Origin: Sympetrum striolatum
Taxonomy: Eukaryota > Arthropoda > Insecta > Odonata > Libellulidae
Direction: 5' to 3'
Assembly: GCA_947579665.1 (NCBI GenBank)
Contig: CANPUZ010000046.1
Span: 248,001 to 312,000, forward strand
DNA length: 64,000 nt
In this document: positions 31,901 to 44,590 of the stretch, in pieces
Position numbering within the stretch: the first letter of the stretch is position 1
Layout of the letters: each line of letters begins with the position of its first letter
The notes under the pieces: model-generated
What the model was told of the DNA's origin: nothing
The model's input: the letters and a program-made list of their open reading frames with translations, nothing else
The model's database searches: none
Translations under genes and position numbers: made by a program

Positions 31901-34591
31901 AATCTTCAGATTACCCCCTCCCAATGATTGGAATCAATTTCCTTCGCAATGGATGCAGCTTTCTTTGGTCCTAGTTCTCTGAGTAATTTCCTTTAATTCA
32001 AATTGATTGAAGAAGCCGTTACTTGGTGAAACTGCGTTATGTAAGAAATTGAAAAATCTTTTTCCTTAGTTATTTCCACCATTCCTTATAGTCGTTGAGC
32101 TATGACTATATTTTTATGGAAATTATATTTAGGAAAACTGCTAAATCAGGCGTAATCCATCTGAGTTGCCCTTACATCGGTAAATGCTGTTTAATAATTA
32201 AAATTTAGCCTTCGTATTTTACCCTTTCTTTTTTTAATGAGAGGCCAGTTTAGTCCATCAGCGATTACTGAATAAAGCACAAGAAATACTGACATCTCGT
32301 ACTTATTATCTATGATTACTCTTAAATAAGATGGGCAAAGCTTCCTTTCTTGGGAAATATGTCAGGAGAATCTGAATACTGCTGAATCTTAATGCTGGTT
32401 TCCAAGCCTCACCTATTCTTCCTTAAAACTTCTTGGTTTAAAGATAAGGAACACATTTACGATATCTTGAAGGTGCAGAAATTTAAATGTGTGAATAGCT
32501 CGACATTTGTGTGGGATCAACTGGCGGAAGATCTAATTGTATGCATGAATGTATGCACATGGTATGCATATTCTTATATGCCTACATGATTATATCCTAC
32601 CCTATGCCAATAATTTTCGAAGCAAAATAAATTTACATTGATAATAAATAATTTCGACTATGATAGGTCTATTGTTAATGGTTTATGAATTTTGGATGCA
32701 AATGAACGTTTTAGAAGTAAGTTCACATAAAACCTAATTCAGTATGTTAGGAAAATGAAACTTGCAAACTGCCACAAAAATCGGAACTTTTTCGAATCGT
32801 TGATCTAATTTACATTCCCTCTGGCTGAAGCATTGAAAACATATTTTTCCGGTCACCCTTTAACCTGCATTATTTTGTCTTTAAATGGCTTGAATCGTTT
32901 TCTCAATCTTATAAATAGCCAACATTCCAGGATCTCTGCACATCACTTCTGAGCCTGTTTACCACATTATCTTCATATTTTTTAGATGTATGCCTTAGAG
33001 TTGTAGAGAATAAACATTCTTTTCTTAGAAAGCATAAAATATTCCGTATTCCCATTGTTTATTTTCCTATCATCGTCTCCATGAAGTAACCCATTCATAT
33101 TCCTTCTTCGACGAACTTTTCTTTATATCACCATCCATGACGAAGAATGACATTTTCAGGCAATTCTCTCTCTCATACAAAACCCTTAAACGATGCCTCG
33201 AAAATTAGAGGCATTGAAGACGGAAGTAACCTGTGACCGCTTCATTGAAGACCCTTTCTCTTTCCTCTCTCACCCCCATAGAGAAGCTCCCTTTGTTTTC
33301 TTGAGAAGGAAGGTATGCATGCTACCGATTAACCGTTATGTAGACAAAAACATTAAAAGCAGACGTAGCACCAAAAGGTGGGCTTGCCACAGAGATCCTT
33401 AGCAATAGATTTAAATATATTTTTCATGCATGAGCGTTTACGTGCGAATATTTAGAGTGGAGTTGTAACAGCCTAAAGTTGTTGGCTCAAAGCTATTCTC
33501 TATGTTGAAACTCTTAATCGTTTTAGCATTTTAACATTTTTGACCGAAGTTTAAATAAAGGAATTCAATATTTACAAGTATATTATTCAATTCTTTTTGC
33601 ACTTTGCTCGACTCTGCACGACTAGTCCTTCTAACTTCATTACCCAAAAGAATGTCTCGCGCGTAAAATATAAAGCTGTTTGTTAAGAGACTACAGGTTA
33701 GATAGCAGTGAGTCCAAAATGATAGGAGCCCTCCGCTGGGTATCTTTTAAGAATATAACTATGTAAAGACAATAATTAATAGAGATATTCCTTAGCTGTG
33801 ATTTACATGACGAAATACGCGACGACATGATCCCTATTCTCAACGATCGTTATTTTCACAGCCAGATGGTGAAAATATTACCGCGAGATGATAGCGAGGA
33901 CAGATGGTTTATATTGTTATCATCTTACGTATCGTATAAGGTGCATAAATATGTAAATTATTTAGATAGTTGAGTGTTTCACATTCGCTGCAATAAGCCT
34001 TATGGGGGCTCGCGGATAGTCAATTTAAATGTATTTTTTACTTAACTATTTTTCACAAATCTGCAACACCATTATTATATTTATAATATACGTTTTTTTC
34101 TTATCTTTCCTACTTCCGTTGACCTGATTTACAGTAGTTCATATTCTCTTAATTATCGTATCATAATGAAGCATAATCTTTGCGAAAACGATCATCCTGC
34201 GGGCATGTGGAGCATTAACTGAAATAACCGGTTTCATTATAAATCTGCATTGTTATGTATTATATATGTTAGGACGAACTATGAGCAGCCAAAGTAATTC
34301 TTGAACAATATTTTAAGAAGAAGAGCGAATTACGCTTGATATTCGAGCCGATTTAACCAAAATACGAATTTAATTATTTCATAATACAATACTGCTTCTA
34401 CCGCAGCAAAAGCAATGACTTTTAGCGAGTATTTATAAAATATATATCATCACAAAAGCCTTCAAAACGTGCCAGGCATAAAGAGGAAGACGAAAAGCGC
34501 GCTCAAAACAGAGAATCTGAAAGACTCGCCCTTCTCGAGTTATGCTGGTAGCATCTTAGGTGGTAACTTTTTTATGCTGTTAGCTGTACAT
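28957..34591. repeat. 5.6 kb region bounded by inverted repeats of about 32 bp
   Basis: ATGTACAGCTAACAGC, A-rich, GTTACCACC at 28957-28988 is matched inverted by GGTGGTAAC, T-rich, GCTGTTAGCTGTACAT at 34560-34591. This could be a large DNA element with short inverted ends. I find no target duplication and no protein I recognise in the 5.6 kb, where open frames are short (76 codons or fewer). It could also be two unrelated insertions of one repeat. Confidence 0.35.
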
Positions 34592-34594
34592 AAT

Positions 34595-35340
34595 CAGCAA
34601 CTTCCGGTTTATCAGTATTTCATGAATAATTCTTAAACAAGCAGTTAAACAAAAATATTTTTCCTACAGAAGTTATAGTAAATTACATTTTGTAAAACTT
34701 TTATGAATAATTGTATATAACTAAATATCAGATTAAGATATATTGCAAAAATGGAAACGAGCTTCAAAAAGTAAAGCTCAACTTCTGGTAAACCGATTTT
34801 CTCTAAAAATTAATCAACTCTAACGAAACCACCCAACGTACTATACATGAAATAAGTTGTTGATACGACAAATACTTTTCATGTTAGAGCGCCCACAAAG
34901 TACATAACAGCTACTTCCGGTTTATCAGTATTTCACGAATAACTCCTAAACAATTAGTGATACAAAAATATGTTAAATACAAAAGTTATAGTAAATTACA
35001 TTTTCTAAAATTTTTATAAAATTAAAAAGTTTACCTAAATATCATATTTATGGAGATATATTGCAAAAACAGAAATTTACTTTGAAGAATAAAGCTTGAC
35101 TTCTGTTTTGCCGATTTACTCCAAAAACTAATCAACTCTGACAGCACACATCGCAGAACTGTATATGTAGTTTGGTTTAGTTTTCACTATCACACACACA
35201 CATACATCATTCTGAAAATGGTCAAAACGTGTTCTAGGGACCATGTATTTCCATTGAAATCTCGAAGTTGATTTTTTACATGAAAATAATACTTTCTCTA
35301 TACTTCGTATATGGAGAAAGTAAAAGGGGAATGAAAATAT
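34595..35340. repeat. Two tandem diverged units of about 310 bp, followed by a near-palindrome
   Basis: AACTTCCGGTTTATCAGTATTT near 34600 recurs near 34912, followed in both by TATAGTAAATTACATTTT, an ATATATTGCAAAAA word and a closing AATCAACTCT. A near-palindrome follows near 35300-35335 (ACTTTCTCTATAC and GTATATGGAGAAAGT). This looks like internal tandem repeats near a transposon end; the family is not recognised. Confidence 0.6.
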
Positions 35341-35514
35341 TCTTAAAAACCAATCCGATTTATTTTAAATACGAGAAATTTTCACCTCTGGCGACTAAGT
35401 TTCGCACATTTGGTGTCAGTTTCACAAATATAGAGAAAGAATAGCTTGTTTTATGTGACCTTTATTATTTTGTAATCCCTATCCTACCATGATGTAGTTT
35501 AAAATTTCTTCGTA

Positions 35515-36250
35515 TCTGTATCATAAACAATTTGGAATTCCCACCATATGTATCAAATACTAGAGACGCCTAGAGACCAACACAGGGTCTTTTGGATGAT
35601 GTGAATACATATAACACCCTGATAAAAAATGAATCTTATTTGATTCAAATTTTGAAGTCAATATCATACCAGGAAGGTCCTAAATTAACACTCCGTTATC
35701 ACAATCTGAAACGCATATAGTAATGTAAATGGTTCTCTGGGATTAAACCAAGGACTGTTAGGGAACCTTATATAGCATACATAAAATAGATTCAGTATCT
35801 CTATCTACATACCGAGTTATAAGTTTCTATGTTACCAGGAAGTGATTTTAAAAAATCTTAAAAAAAGGTCCCAATGCATTCTAAATGCAAGAAAATTTGC
35901 CTTGACCTAGCTTCGATCCAAGGATTATCATCGAGGATATCTTTCTGGTTTTATTCAGATATGCACAACTTCCAATGATCCCTCGAATTTCAACTCTCTG
36001 CTTTGACGGGAAGTACCTCCAAATATTTTTTGAAAATCCCTATGGGAAAAAGCAGGACTTTGGGGCCGTCTGGCAACAAACCCATGACACAGATTCAAAA
36101 TTGCTTTTTTCCATGCGGTTACACGTTATGGCCAGTACCTCTTAAAATTTCAAGTCAGTGGAACTTCTGGAACATGGTTAGAATTTTGATTCCCTATGAA
36201 TGTATTTATATATAGGTATATCTGGAGAAACATCTATACGTAATAGATGA
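35515..36250 (-). repeat. Repeat family R, decayed copy (reverse)
   Basis: Worn reversed boxes occur near 35572, 35742 (GGGATTAAACCAAGG), 35910 and 36070. The 5' end is intact enough to read TAGGTATATCTGGAGAAACATC with TAATAGATG at 36217-36250. There is no hairpin. Confidence 0.7.
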
Positions 36251-37189
36251 TGCTTGCGTCCAAAATATTGACTGAACAGTACTTAGCCTTGTGTAAAGCC
36301 TGTTAATTTGCTTGCATAAGTAAAAATGTTGTAATTAAGAGCAACTTAGTTCAGAACAGCTGAATTAAAGACAGAACGACTTGAGTCAAACACAGCGAAA
36401 ATGTCATTGATATAACGATACCAAATGCTGGGAAAATAATCAAACATTTTCTTAATAAAGTTACATTATGCTAAAGTTAGACGAATCATCATCACACTGA
36501 TAAATAAATTCAGACATGCAAAGCTGAATATTTCACAATTGCCTCTATATTTCGTATTACATTAAATCACCAATAAATTATCACAGTTACGCTTCAAAGA
36601 AACAAACAAAACATCTTTTTCGTAGAGAACTTCATTTGAAATGAATCCTCTCGAAATTCACACCACAAATTAAATATCGTCAGGAAATCGCTACTCCTAT
36701 CAACGGAAAATACGTACACACACAAACAAATACAACAATACTTACACATGTAAAGAAATATGAAGAACAAATTGGTACACACCATTGCATTGCGTACTTT
36801 CTACAACATTCTGTTGCTCTTGTTTTCCGTTTAACACCAGAAGGTTTTCATTTAACCCCTTTTAAGGGTTTTGCTTCAATATTTTTTCAAATTTAATATT
36901 TTTCAATTTATTGAAGCTCTTTGACTCTGTGTGATAGCATCCCAAATTTAATACAAACGAATTATAATTTTTCTAATGCTGATGGGGTATTTTTATCATC
37001 ATTGTGAACAATAATAATTTTAATAACCACGTAAGATCAAGCAAAATTTTGGTAGTCCTAAAATCATTTGATAAACATGTAGAAGAAAAATTAAAATACA
37101 TCTCCTGAAAAATAGTCTACTTGCAGATATCGTATAGGATGTGAGATTCGATACAGCTTTTACGCTCTTAAAAAACTTTCAACAGAAAC
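36251..37189. other. No recognisable feature
   Basis: AT-rich sequence. No supported gene. Confidence 0.4.
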
Positions 37190-37797
37190 TTAACCCTCGA
37201 GTACCCGAGTCTGGGTCGAATCGACCCATGTGAACTTTAAAATTCCGTATCTTTTTATTAGTGCTTTTTTACTTCTTCTTTCTCATAGTAGCTGAGTTTT
37301 AGAATGTTCTGAACCAGTCATACATTAACGCCAGGTCAGAAATGGAAGTTTAATTATTTAAACACATTTTTGTTAGCGGTAGTGCCAGGTAGATGAAAGA
37401 CCTTTACCTGAAATATTCCATTTTTGACCTTGTTTTCACCTTAATTTTTAGAGACATTATATAAATTTCATATAATTAATAATTATTATATATATATATA
37501 TTAAATGTTATTTTATTTTTAAACAGTTTACTTTTTATACGCAATATTCCAAATTCATCAGTCATATACTCAGGCATCAGGGATATCAAGCTTTTACTGA
37601 ATATTAAGATTAATTGAAAATATTTATTTGATTTTATTTTAATAACCAGGTTAACCATTAATTAATATGAGATCATCACTAATGAATTAAAAATGTATTC
37701 ACTACATTTTGAGACAAATCTCCCCTTCGGAAGATGTCGATTCCACCCAACACAAGTACTGACGTGATGATTTGGGATGCGAGTACTCGAGGGTGAA
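37190..37797. mobile_element. piggyBac-type MITE, family 2, second copy
   Basis: TTAACCCTCGAGTACCCG opens it, and GCGAGTACTCGAGGG followed by TGAA closes it, so one TTAA is mutated. The interior follows the copy at 23662-24355 in the same orientation, but is about 85 bp shorter overall. Confidence 0.75.
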
Positions 37798-38871
37798 AGG
37801 CTAAAGTGGATTCTTATTGTAAACAGGATGAACTTTATAAATATTCACCGCAAGTTTTTCTTTAACATAAATATGAGTTCCAACTGATGAGAATTCTCAA
37901 TGCAATTCCATGAATTTTAAAAGGGCATTCAATGGAGTCAGAATTGCTGAATCTAAGATATTTTAAATAAATAAATTTCCAGGCATTCCACTTATATTTC
38001 TAGCTTTGGTTTCTGTCATGATATATACTTAAAATAGGAGAGGTATCAATTGAAAATAAGGGTCAGATTTACAAATATTTATCAATAATAATTGCACGTT
38101 TTAGTAAATTAAATTCAGTTCCGTCTTTTTTTATGAGGGAATTCACTAGTAGAGTATGTATTGACAGAACTAATAAACAAATTTTATAAATTAGAAAGCA
38201 TTTTTTACGAATGAGTCCTGTGATACATATAATATATATAAATATATGTGATATACCTTGAAGAATGGCTTGTGGTCATTGTCTCTTTTAAAGCCAAATA
38301 TACAATCTTTTTCTCCAGTAGTTTTAATATTTTCCTGCAGAAATTTATAATTGAATAATTCATTACGTTAATAACCTTGTGAATGATGTTTCAAAGGTAC
38401 TTGGGTATAGCTTGATGAATATTCAAATACAGTGAAAGTGAATAAGTCTTTGCTGTATCCACAAATTTGTTCGATTGATGGGAAAACAGTGATTAAATGT
38501 TGCTTTAAGTATATAGATGTGCCTAAAATAAACAATTAAACTCCGCCAAGATGCAAAGAAGTATCAAAACAGGGACCGCACATAAATTAATGCAATTTGG
38601 GGGTAGGAGGGGGTCCAGCCAGGCGTTAAGATCCTAGTACTTGGGGAGAGGGGGTCAAGGTTGGCATTTTCACACAGATTTAGAACTGCAAAAAATAGCG
38701 AAATTTCAGCATGTTTAAAGTTTGAATTTAAGACTCAATTTTCCAGGGAAAGTTGGCAGCTCAGATCCGAGCGAAAACCGTTTAGAAGTAGTCCGAGTGC
38801 GAGTGTGGTAGGTCAGTGTCAGTCTAATTATCAACAGGTCATTGAATCTAGGTCAAATATATGAAAGGCTT
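37798..38871. other. No recognisable feature
   Basis: AT-rich sequence with a G-rich patch near 38600-38660. No supported gene. Confidence 0.4.
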
Positions 38872-39488
38872 TTAACCCTTAAAGGAGCAAGGGTTAAAAG
38901 ATGTCCACCACTTTTCTTTTTCAATATTTTAAGAACTTAATCGTGTTATACAGTCTTACAACTTCATTACGTTGTCAAATATATGATGTTAAAGATAACT
39001 GTATGTTGATATATTCTGTAAGTTTTTTAAGCAATGAAATGAAAGTGGAAATATGCACAAAATGAACCTGCCTTGGTACAACTTGCGACTTATTTTTGAA
39101 CCAAATGGAATCATATATTTTGAAAAATGGTTTTTAATTCATTTTAATAATTTAATTTAATTTTTTTCATTATACTTAGTCGTTGATTTATAAGCATAAC
39201 TTACGGTGATTTACAAACTTATTTTCTGAATCAGAGCTTTAAAGCATTGAGAAGAAGCTTTATCATATCCTCGTCTTTGATGAGTTTTTTAAAATAAATA
39301 TTTCATTATTTTTATCGCAGCAGTACAATTTTTAGCAACAAATAAAGAAGTTTTTAAAAATCCAAGAAGGCAACTGTTGAAGAGATATTATGTTTCATTA
39401 TTATTTTATTAAAAAAAAACAAAAGTGGACAATTTTTGACCCTTGGTCCACGAAGTAACCAAAAAAAGCTTGGACCTTTAAGGGTTAA
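38872..39488. mobile_element. piggyBac-type MITE, family 1, intact-ended copy
   Basis: TTAA at 38872-38875 and 39485-39488 flank ends CCCTTAAAGG and CCTTTAAGGG. It is 617 bp including the TTAA sites and lacks coding sequence. It is the uninterrupted relative of 12536-13377, in inverted orientation. Confidence 0.8.
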
Positions 39489-39994
39489 AATCGAAATTGT
39501 TTATTGAAAAGTACTAAATCTAAACTAAAAATCTTTCTTTCCTCAATATAAATGTTTCACAAAGCACTCGCTATATAACGGAGTGGGGGCTAATGACTTT
39601 CACGGAAACATTTCATTTCTCTTCCATCCATTATAAAACCTTGCATCTCAATTATTAACGGAAAAACCAGCATAAAAGTGTAAAATTATAGTTTTCGTCT
39701 TTTAGTCTAAATACGACCCGATTTCAAGAGTATCCTTTTATACTCATTCTGTTAAAGACACTCATATATCCAAATACACCCAAAAAACCAATGATTTAAC
39801 AAAATGAAACAAAGAGTAGGTTTTTAAATTTATCAATCTAGTGAGCATCTATGTTTGTGTGCCTACTTTGATAAGGCGAATTTCTGATGATTTTTAGAAC
39901 AGTCTGTTGGTTGATCTACTGTTTAATGCTGTACTGTTTTGAATGTACAGCTTGGTCCATCATCATAAAGTAATCTTTTTTCCTTTGGAAGATG
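39489..39994. other. No recognisable feature
   Basis: AT-rich sequence. No supported gene. Confidence 0.4.
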
Positions 39995-40440
39995 CAAAGA
40001 TGAGGTTCGTAAAGAATTGGCCAAGGAAACATCCAAGAAGCAAAGGGAATTGATATCTAATTGCTAAAGGAATCCGGAAAAGATTGGTGAAATCCCTGGT
40101 CTGGAGTGTGTTGCTCTATGGGTGCGAAACATGGACCTTGAGAAAGGAAGAAGTCAAGCGATTGGAGGCCTTCGAGATGTGGGTGTGGCGTAGAATGGAT
40201 AAAGTTAGTTGGGTTGATAGGAAAACAAACACGGAGGTGTTAGAGATGGTTGGGGAGGAGAGGGCTTTAATTGACGTGATTAAGCATCGTCAGAAGAAAT
40301 GGGTGGGCCAGATATTGAGGGGAGAGGTAAAGGTTGTAATTGAGGGTAGGATTCAGGGGAAAAGGCAGAGGGGAAGACAGAAGATGTTGGATGAAATAAG
40401 GGGTGGGGTTAAATATAAGGATATGAAGGAGATGGCTATT
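39995..40440 (+). pseudogene. RTE/CR1-like LINE, C-terminal domain fragment
   Basis: The translated segment reads IRKRLVKSLVWSVLLYGCET, then WTLRKEEVKRLEAFEMWVWR and RMDKVSWVDRKTN. Later come KHRQKKWVGQILR and IQGKRQRGRQKMLDEIRGG. This is the region after the polymerase fingers in a very common animal LINE group: YGCETWTL, WVDR and the basic GKRxRGR tail. The frame from 40084 to 40644 is open, and its last 60 or so codons are not LINE-like. Upstream of 40084 the family sequence goes on but with an in-frame TGA. The catalytic palm is absent, so this is a 5'-truncated dead copy. Confidence 0.75.
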
Positions 40441-41053
40441 AATGATGGATTTTTGATTGTGCCGAACCTACCAAAGTGCATGAAAGAATTCCACCATCAA
40501 AATAAGAATATTCATTCGATTTCCTTTCTTTTGGTACATGTCTATACTTTGTACGATCATTATTTCCTGTTAAATTCTCTACAAGTAGCAAAGCCTGCTT
40601 GTAACATAAACGAACTAGGCATACATTCGGAGACATATTATTGATATCAATTCATTAGAAAGAACATTTATTTCACCACGTCTATCTCAAACAGTAACAT
40701 CAAGGGTTTGTAGAGTAACACTGTTGTATTCCATAACCAGATGGAAAATAAAATTGAATTACTTTTCACAAGGAAATTAGTTCCTTGTAAATTATTTTCC
40801 ATTGATTTTATGAGTCGTTTAAGTTGAATGTATACTGTTCTTATCAACATTGTAAAGCAGTAAAAGTTCATCATTTTTCAAATTCCAACAGCAAATACAA
40901 TAGTAATTAAAAACAAGTAAAAACATTTAAATTCCCCACAACGTGGAGCAGATTCGAGATGCCATTGACGAAAAAGTTTACCTCGATTTATAGAAATGTC
41001 AAACATATGGATATTCACATCTAGTCTTTCCTATCTTAAAAAGCATATGACTA
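40441..41053. other. No recognisable feature
   Basis: AT-rich sequence after the LINE fragment. No tail or other feature is recognised. Confidence 0.4.
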
Positions 41054-41055
41054 TA

Positions 41056-42623
41056 CAGTGGAACCTCGGTTCACGAACTTAATCTGTTCCTGGCCCCTGG
41101 TCGTGAACCGAATTGGTCATGAACCAAGACAATTTCTCCTGTTGAAATTAATGCAAATACAATTAATCCATTCCAGAATCTGAATCTTACTAGTTTTGAG
41201 AGTATTTTTGTTAAGAATGAAGGTAAATTACTTGTAAAATTAGTTATAAAAAAATAAATAAAACATTGAATTTTAATACTTTATGTGAATATTATTTTTT
41301 TAAATTTTTTTCCTTAATTCGTTGCTACGAGCGTCATTGACTGCATTCAGTTAATAGCTTGCGTACGCGGAAGAAGACCCAAATTAGATAAAAGAAAATT
41401 TGAAATAAATATAAAATACAGGAATTTGAATTTAAGATGGCTAAATGTTATTATATTGCCATGGAATTTGTTTCTCTGATTTAGTAATCCTCAAATTGCT
41501 CACGAACTGTGTTCACTGATCAACCTGTCTGCAACTGTTTCTCAGGAACGATGCTGTGTTATGTCTGGGTTGCCTCACAGGTGTAGCATATCCCATCTCC
41601 CTCTAGCGACCAAAAGTGAAGCCAAAAAAAAGGGCAAATTGCGCATTTCACCATGCTCGTGAGAACTTTTCGTATCTCCCTACACTAATACATTGTTTTT
41701 TCGTGATATTTCGGCTTTGATGCAGAGCTATCAAGGTTTGATTGAGTGATTCGAACGTTTTGGAACACAAAATGTAGTTTGAGCAATGTGTAACACGAAG
41801 CAATTCTGTTATTTTTGCGTTTCTAAAGGTTTAATAGGTAAATGAGCAGGGGCTTGTTTCTGCCTTCAATATGACCAATTGCAGTGCATTTGGCTGTAAG
41901 AACAGATTCGTCATTTTGACAACTTCTACTGCATTGAGCCCCAATTATGAATTAGAACAAACATTTGCACAAGCGGAAAATCTCTAAATACCCTGATAAG
42001 CTATTATAATGTATGATAGAGTAGCCTTATCTCATTGCGGTAAACGATTATTAAGGAATTTTTATATAATACTTGGTATTGATCAATTCAAAACTAAGAT
42101 GGATTAATGCATTATAATAAACATAAAATTTAGATTAGAATAATCAACGAGGTTTTAATACAGTTTGTGGGAGGTAGGTAGATGATTCATTTTCTGTATC
42201 GCTCTAGCATACGACACTGGCATCCGAGAAGTTTACATTGCAGGCATGTTTTATTTTCAGTGATGAAAAGAATCAAGAGGACTTTGAGAAAAAGACGAAC
42301 ATGATCATTAAGTAAAAGGTTCATTTTAACTATCTGAGTCCATGTCATAGGATAGACAAGCTCCTGAGTCCTGTATGAGAGGAAAATAAAACCCCAATAA
42401 TACATGTAGTTAAAGGGGAGACGGAGAAAAGTTCTCACCAGTGCTCTGCGGGTTCGGTTTTTTTTGGCTTCACTTTTCTGACGTTAGACTCCCCCTGTGG
42501 GATTGCCTACTGAACTGGTCGGCAGCCTTGGTCGTGAACTGAGTTGTTGTATGCCAAAAGAGTCAAAATTTGGTTGCCAAAGCTGGTTGTGAACCGAGTT
42601 GGTTGTGAACCGAGGTTCCACTA
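41056..42623. mobile_element. pogo/Tigger-like Tc1-mariner element with a nested insertion
   Basis: CAGTGGAACCTCGGTTCACG at the left is matched by GAACCGAGGTTCCACTA at the right, with TA on both outer sides. The ends and TA target fit pogo-type Tc1/mariner elements. Subterminal words (GTTGTGAACCGAG and the like) repeat near both ends. I find no transposase frame. A second inverted-end segment is nested inside (41612-42477). Confidence 0.75.
41612..42477. repeat. Nested segment with inverted ends AAAAGTGAAGCC
   Basis: AAAAGTGAAGCCAAAAAAAA near 41612 is matched inverted by TTTTTTTTGGCTTCACTTTT ending near 42477. Looser similarity continues inward (GAGAACTTTTC and GAAAAGTTCTC). This suggests a second element inserted in the pogo-like one; no target duplication is evident. 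Confidence 0.5.
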
Positions 42624-42884
42624 TACATAAATAGTAGGAATAGAATAAAGAGACAAATCTTGTCAAAATATAGATTCTGTTTGAATGCAATCGTGTTTAG
42701 TTTTCTTTGGAACAAATCATTTCTCATTCCCATCTTTCATCTCTTTACTTACATCGAAAGGTATGGATGAGAGCAGATAAACTAGAAAGTTTTACCCAAA
42801 AGTTGTATTTGACTGATTTTTCTGTATTCTGCTGACAAAAATAGAATTTTTTCTCAATAATGAGTTAGATGTAGCTAGATTGTG

Positions 42885-43128
42885 GAAAAGATTGGAGAAT
42901 TCCTTGGTTTGGAGTGTGTTGATTTATGGGTGCAAAACGTGGGCTTTAAGAAAGGAAAAAGTTATATGTTTGGAGGTTTCCGAGATGTGGGTGTGACGTA
43001 GAATGGAAAAAGTGAGTTGGGTTGAAACACGCAGGTGCTGGAGGTGGTTGGGATTCAATTGAAGTGATTCAGGAAATGGTCAAATATTGAATGTTGATGA
43101 CAGTAATTGAATTCAAGGGGGAAAGACA
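42885..43128 (+). pseudogene. RTE/CR1-like LINE C-terminal fragment, second copy, split by a hAT element
   Basis: It translates to WKRLENSLVWSVLIYGCKTW, ALRKEKVICLEVSEMWV, a stop, and RRMEKVSWVE, matching the fragment at 39995-40440. Frame changes follow. The hAT-type element at 43137-43773 interrupts it, and about 20 bp of possible continuation (GCAACTGTAATATATC) lies after 43781. Confidence 0.7.
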
Positions 43129-43136
43129 GCTTACAG

Positions 43137-43773
43137 CAGGGATACTCAAACCTTTTTTGGCGGCCGGGCACCAAAGGGTGCTTCCAAAAGTGAAGCAGGC
43201 ACCACATAACATTTCCGTCCATCGTGGCATTCAGGCCACCCCTTGGCAATATTATCACTTTACCAAGTGACCGTTGGCCGTTTGAAAAAAAAAAAACAAC
43301 GTTCCATGGTAAATAAGATCCAGAATATTACAAAGTATATAATTTCATCACATCTCATATGTGAGAACCTCTCATGTGAGAAAGTCTTTATCTCCGAAGA
43401 AGATTTAATAACGGGGAATACATCTGGTATGAAGGTTTTCGCTGCATGAGCACCGCTGCGTTCCGGAAAGCAGCAGTCCTTGATTACGAGGAGTTTGATG
43501 CATTGATAAGCCGAGCTGAATCTTCGCATTCGTATAATGAACTAAATATGACATAGATACGAGTCTCGTTAATCTGGACTTAGGCGATAAAAAATGTTTA
43601 TGAAACCCAAGACCAGGACAACCAAGTTTCTTACTCCTTCCACGCCAAACCTCCACTCTATTCCCGATAGTGCAATCCCAAGAAATAATGCCGTAGCAGA
43701 TAAAAAAATCTTTTTATCGAAGCTTGGCGGGAACTGTACGAGGTCGCTTAGGGCACCAGGTTGAGTACCCCTG
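43137..43773. mobile_element. hAT-type non-autonomous element with perfect 8-bp TSD
   Basis: The ends are CAGGGATACTCAAACC and GGTTGAGTACCCCTG. GCTTACAG stands immediately before (43129-43136) and after (43774-43781), an exact 8-bp target duplication. Both features define hAT elements. The 637 bp interior has no transposase I can recognise. Confidence 0.9.
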
Positions 43774-43781
43774 GCTTACAG

Positions 43782-44279
43782 CAACTGTAATATATCATGA
43801 TCATAGCAAGTGACAAACATCTTTCATATCCAATTGGGCTTTTGAAACATTCCTTACGGTAAAGTCATCGAAGTTTCTCTCCTAACTCCATTACAACCAA
43901 AATCCGAAGCCAACAGAAGGGTAATGGCGTAAAAGTGAAGAAATTTCCAAAACAATATCTAATTAAAGATGCAAGTTTAAACAAATAGAGAGAAGTGAGA
44001 TGTCATGCAAAAGATACATAGAAAATAAAGGAGAACTTTGTAGGAAAAGGTAATAAATATTGCCTTGAGTGGGAAAAACGATGATAAGGCAGAATTGCAT
44101 ACGTAACTAAAATGAAAATTGCATAAATAATGGTAAACTAGATATGTTAGATAAAAATGGTACGTTAGTAATTGTAGAAAAAGTAGTAGAAAAAAATGAC
44201 AAAGGGTTTTGCAAAAATAGTTTTGAAAAATAAGAATGGATGTAAAAAGAATTGCAAAAATAGAATACATATATAAATA
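43782..44279. other. No recognisable feature
   Basis: AT-rich sequence. A short minus frame rich in Phe, Leu and Tyr (43977-44270) is compatible with low-complexity sequence and is not called. Confidence 0.4.
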
Positions 44280-44590
44280 GACTAGCAGAAGTGCAGGTTG
44301 ATTCTCAACGGGTATTTCATAAATACCAATGCAACAACCATTATCCTAACAGATGCTTCGTAATTGTTGATAGATAGGGAATATTAGACTATCCAATCCA
44401 ATATACCAAGAAATGTAAGTTACAATGAAGTTTACAAAGCCGCACCAACTCAATTTTCAATCTCAAATACTTTCAATGAAAAATATCTTCAACTAAGATA
44501 GTATAAAAATATATTCTAAGATCACACTAGGATTAGCAGGACCACGTTTAAAGTTAAATTATCAATCAGGTACAAGGGGACAAATGAATC
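44280..44590 (+). repeat. Interspersed repeat X, copy 1
   Basis: It begins ACTAGCAGAAG and contains GATTCTCAACGGG, ATCCTAACA, AATTGTTGATAGATAG, ATATACCAAGAAAT and CTTCAACTAAGA in that order. The same words in the same order occur at 59701-60000. The family is not recognised. Confidence 0.75.

Noticed and set aside
31840..32000. Possible LINE C-terminus (a PNDWNQFPSQW-like reading)
   Set aside because: Only one short word fits and the surrounding frames do not, so I regard it as chance.
43977..44270. 97-codon minus frame rich in Phe, Leu and Tyr (possible membrane protein)
   Set aside because: Its composition follows from A/T-rich DNA, it has no recognisable family and no splice or start context.
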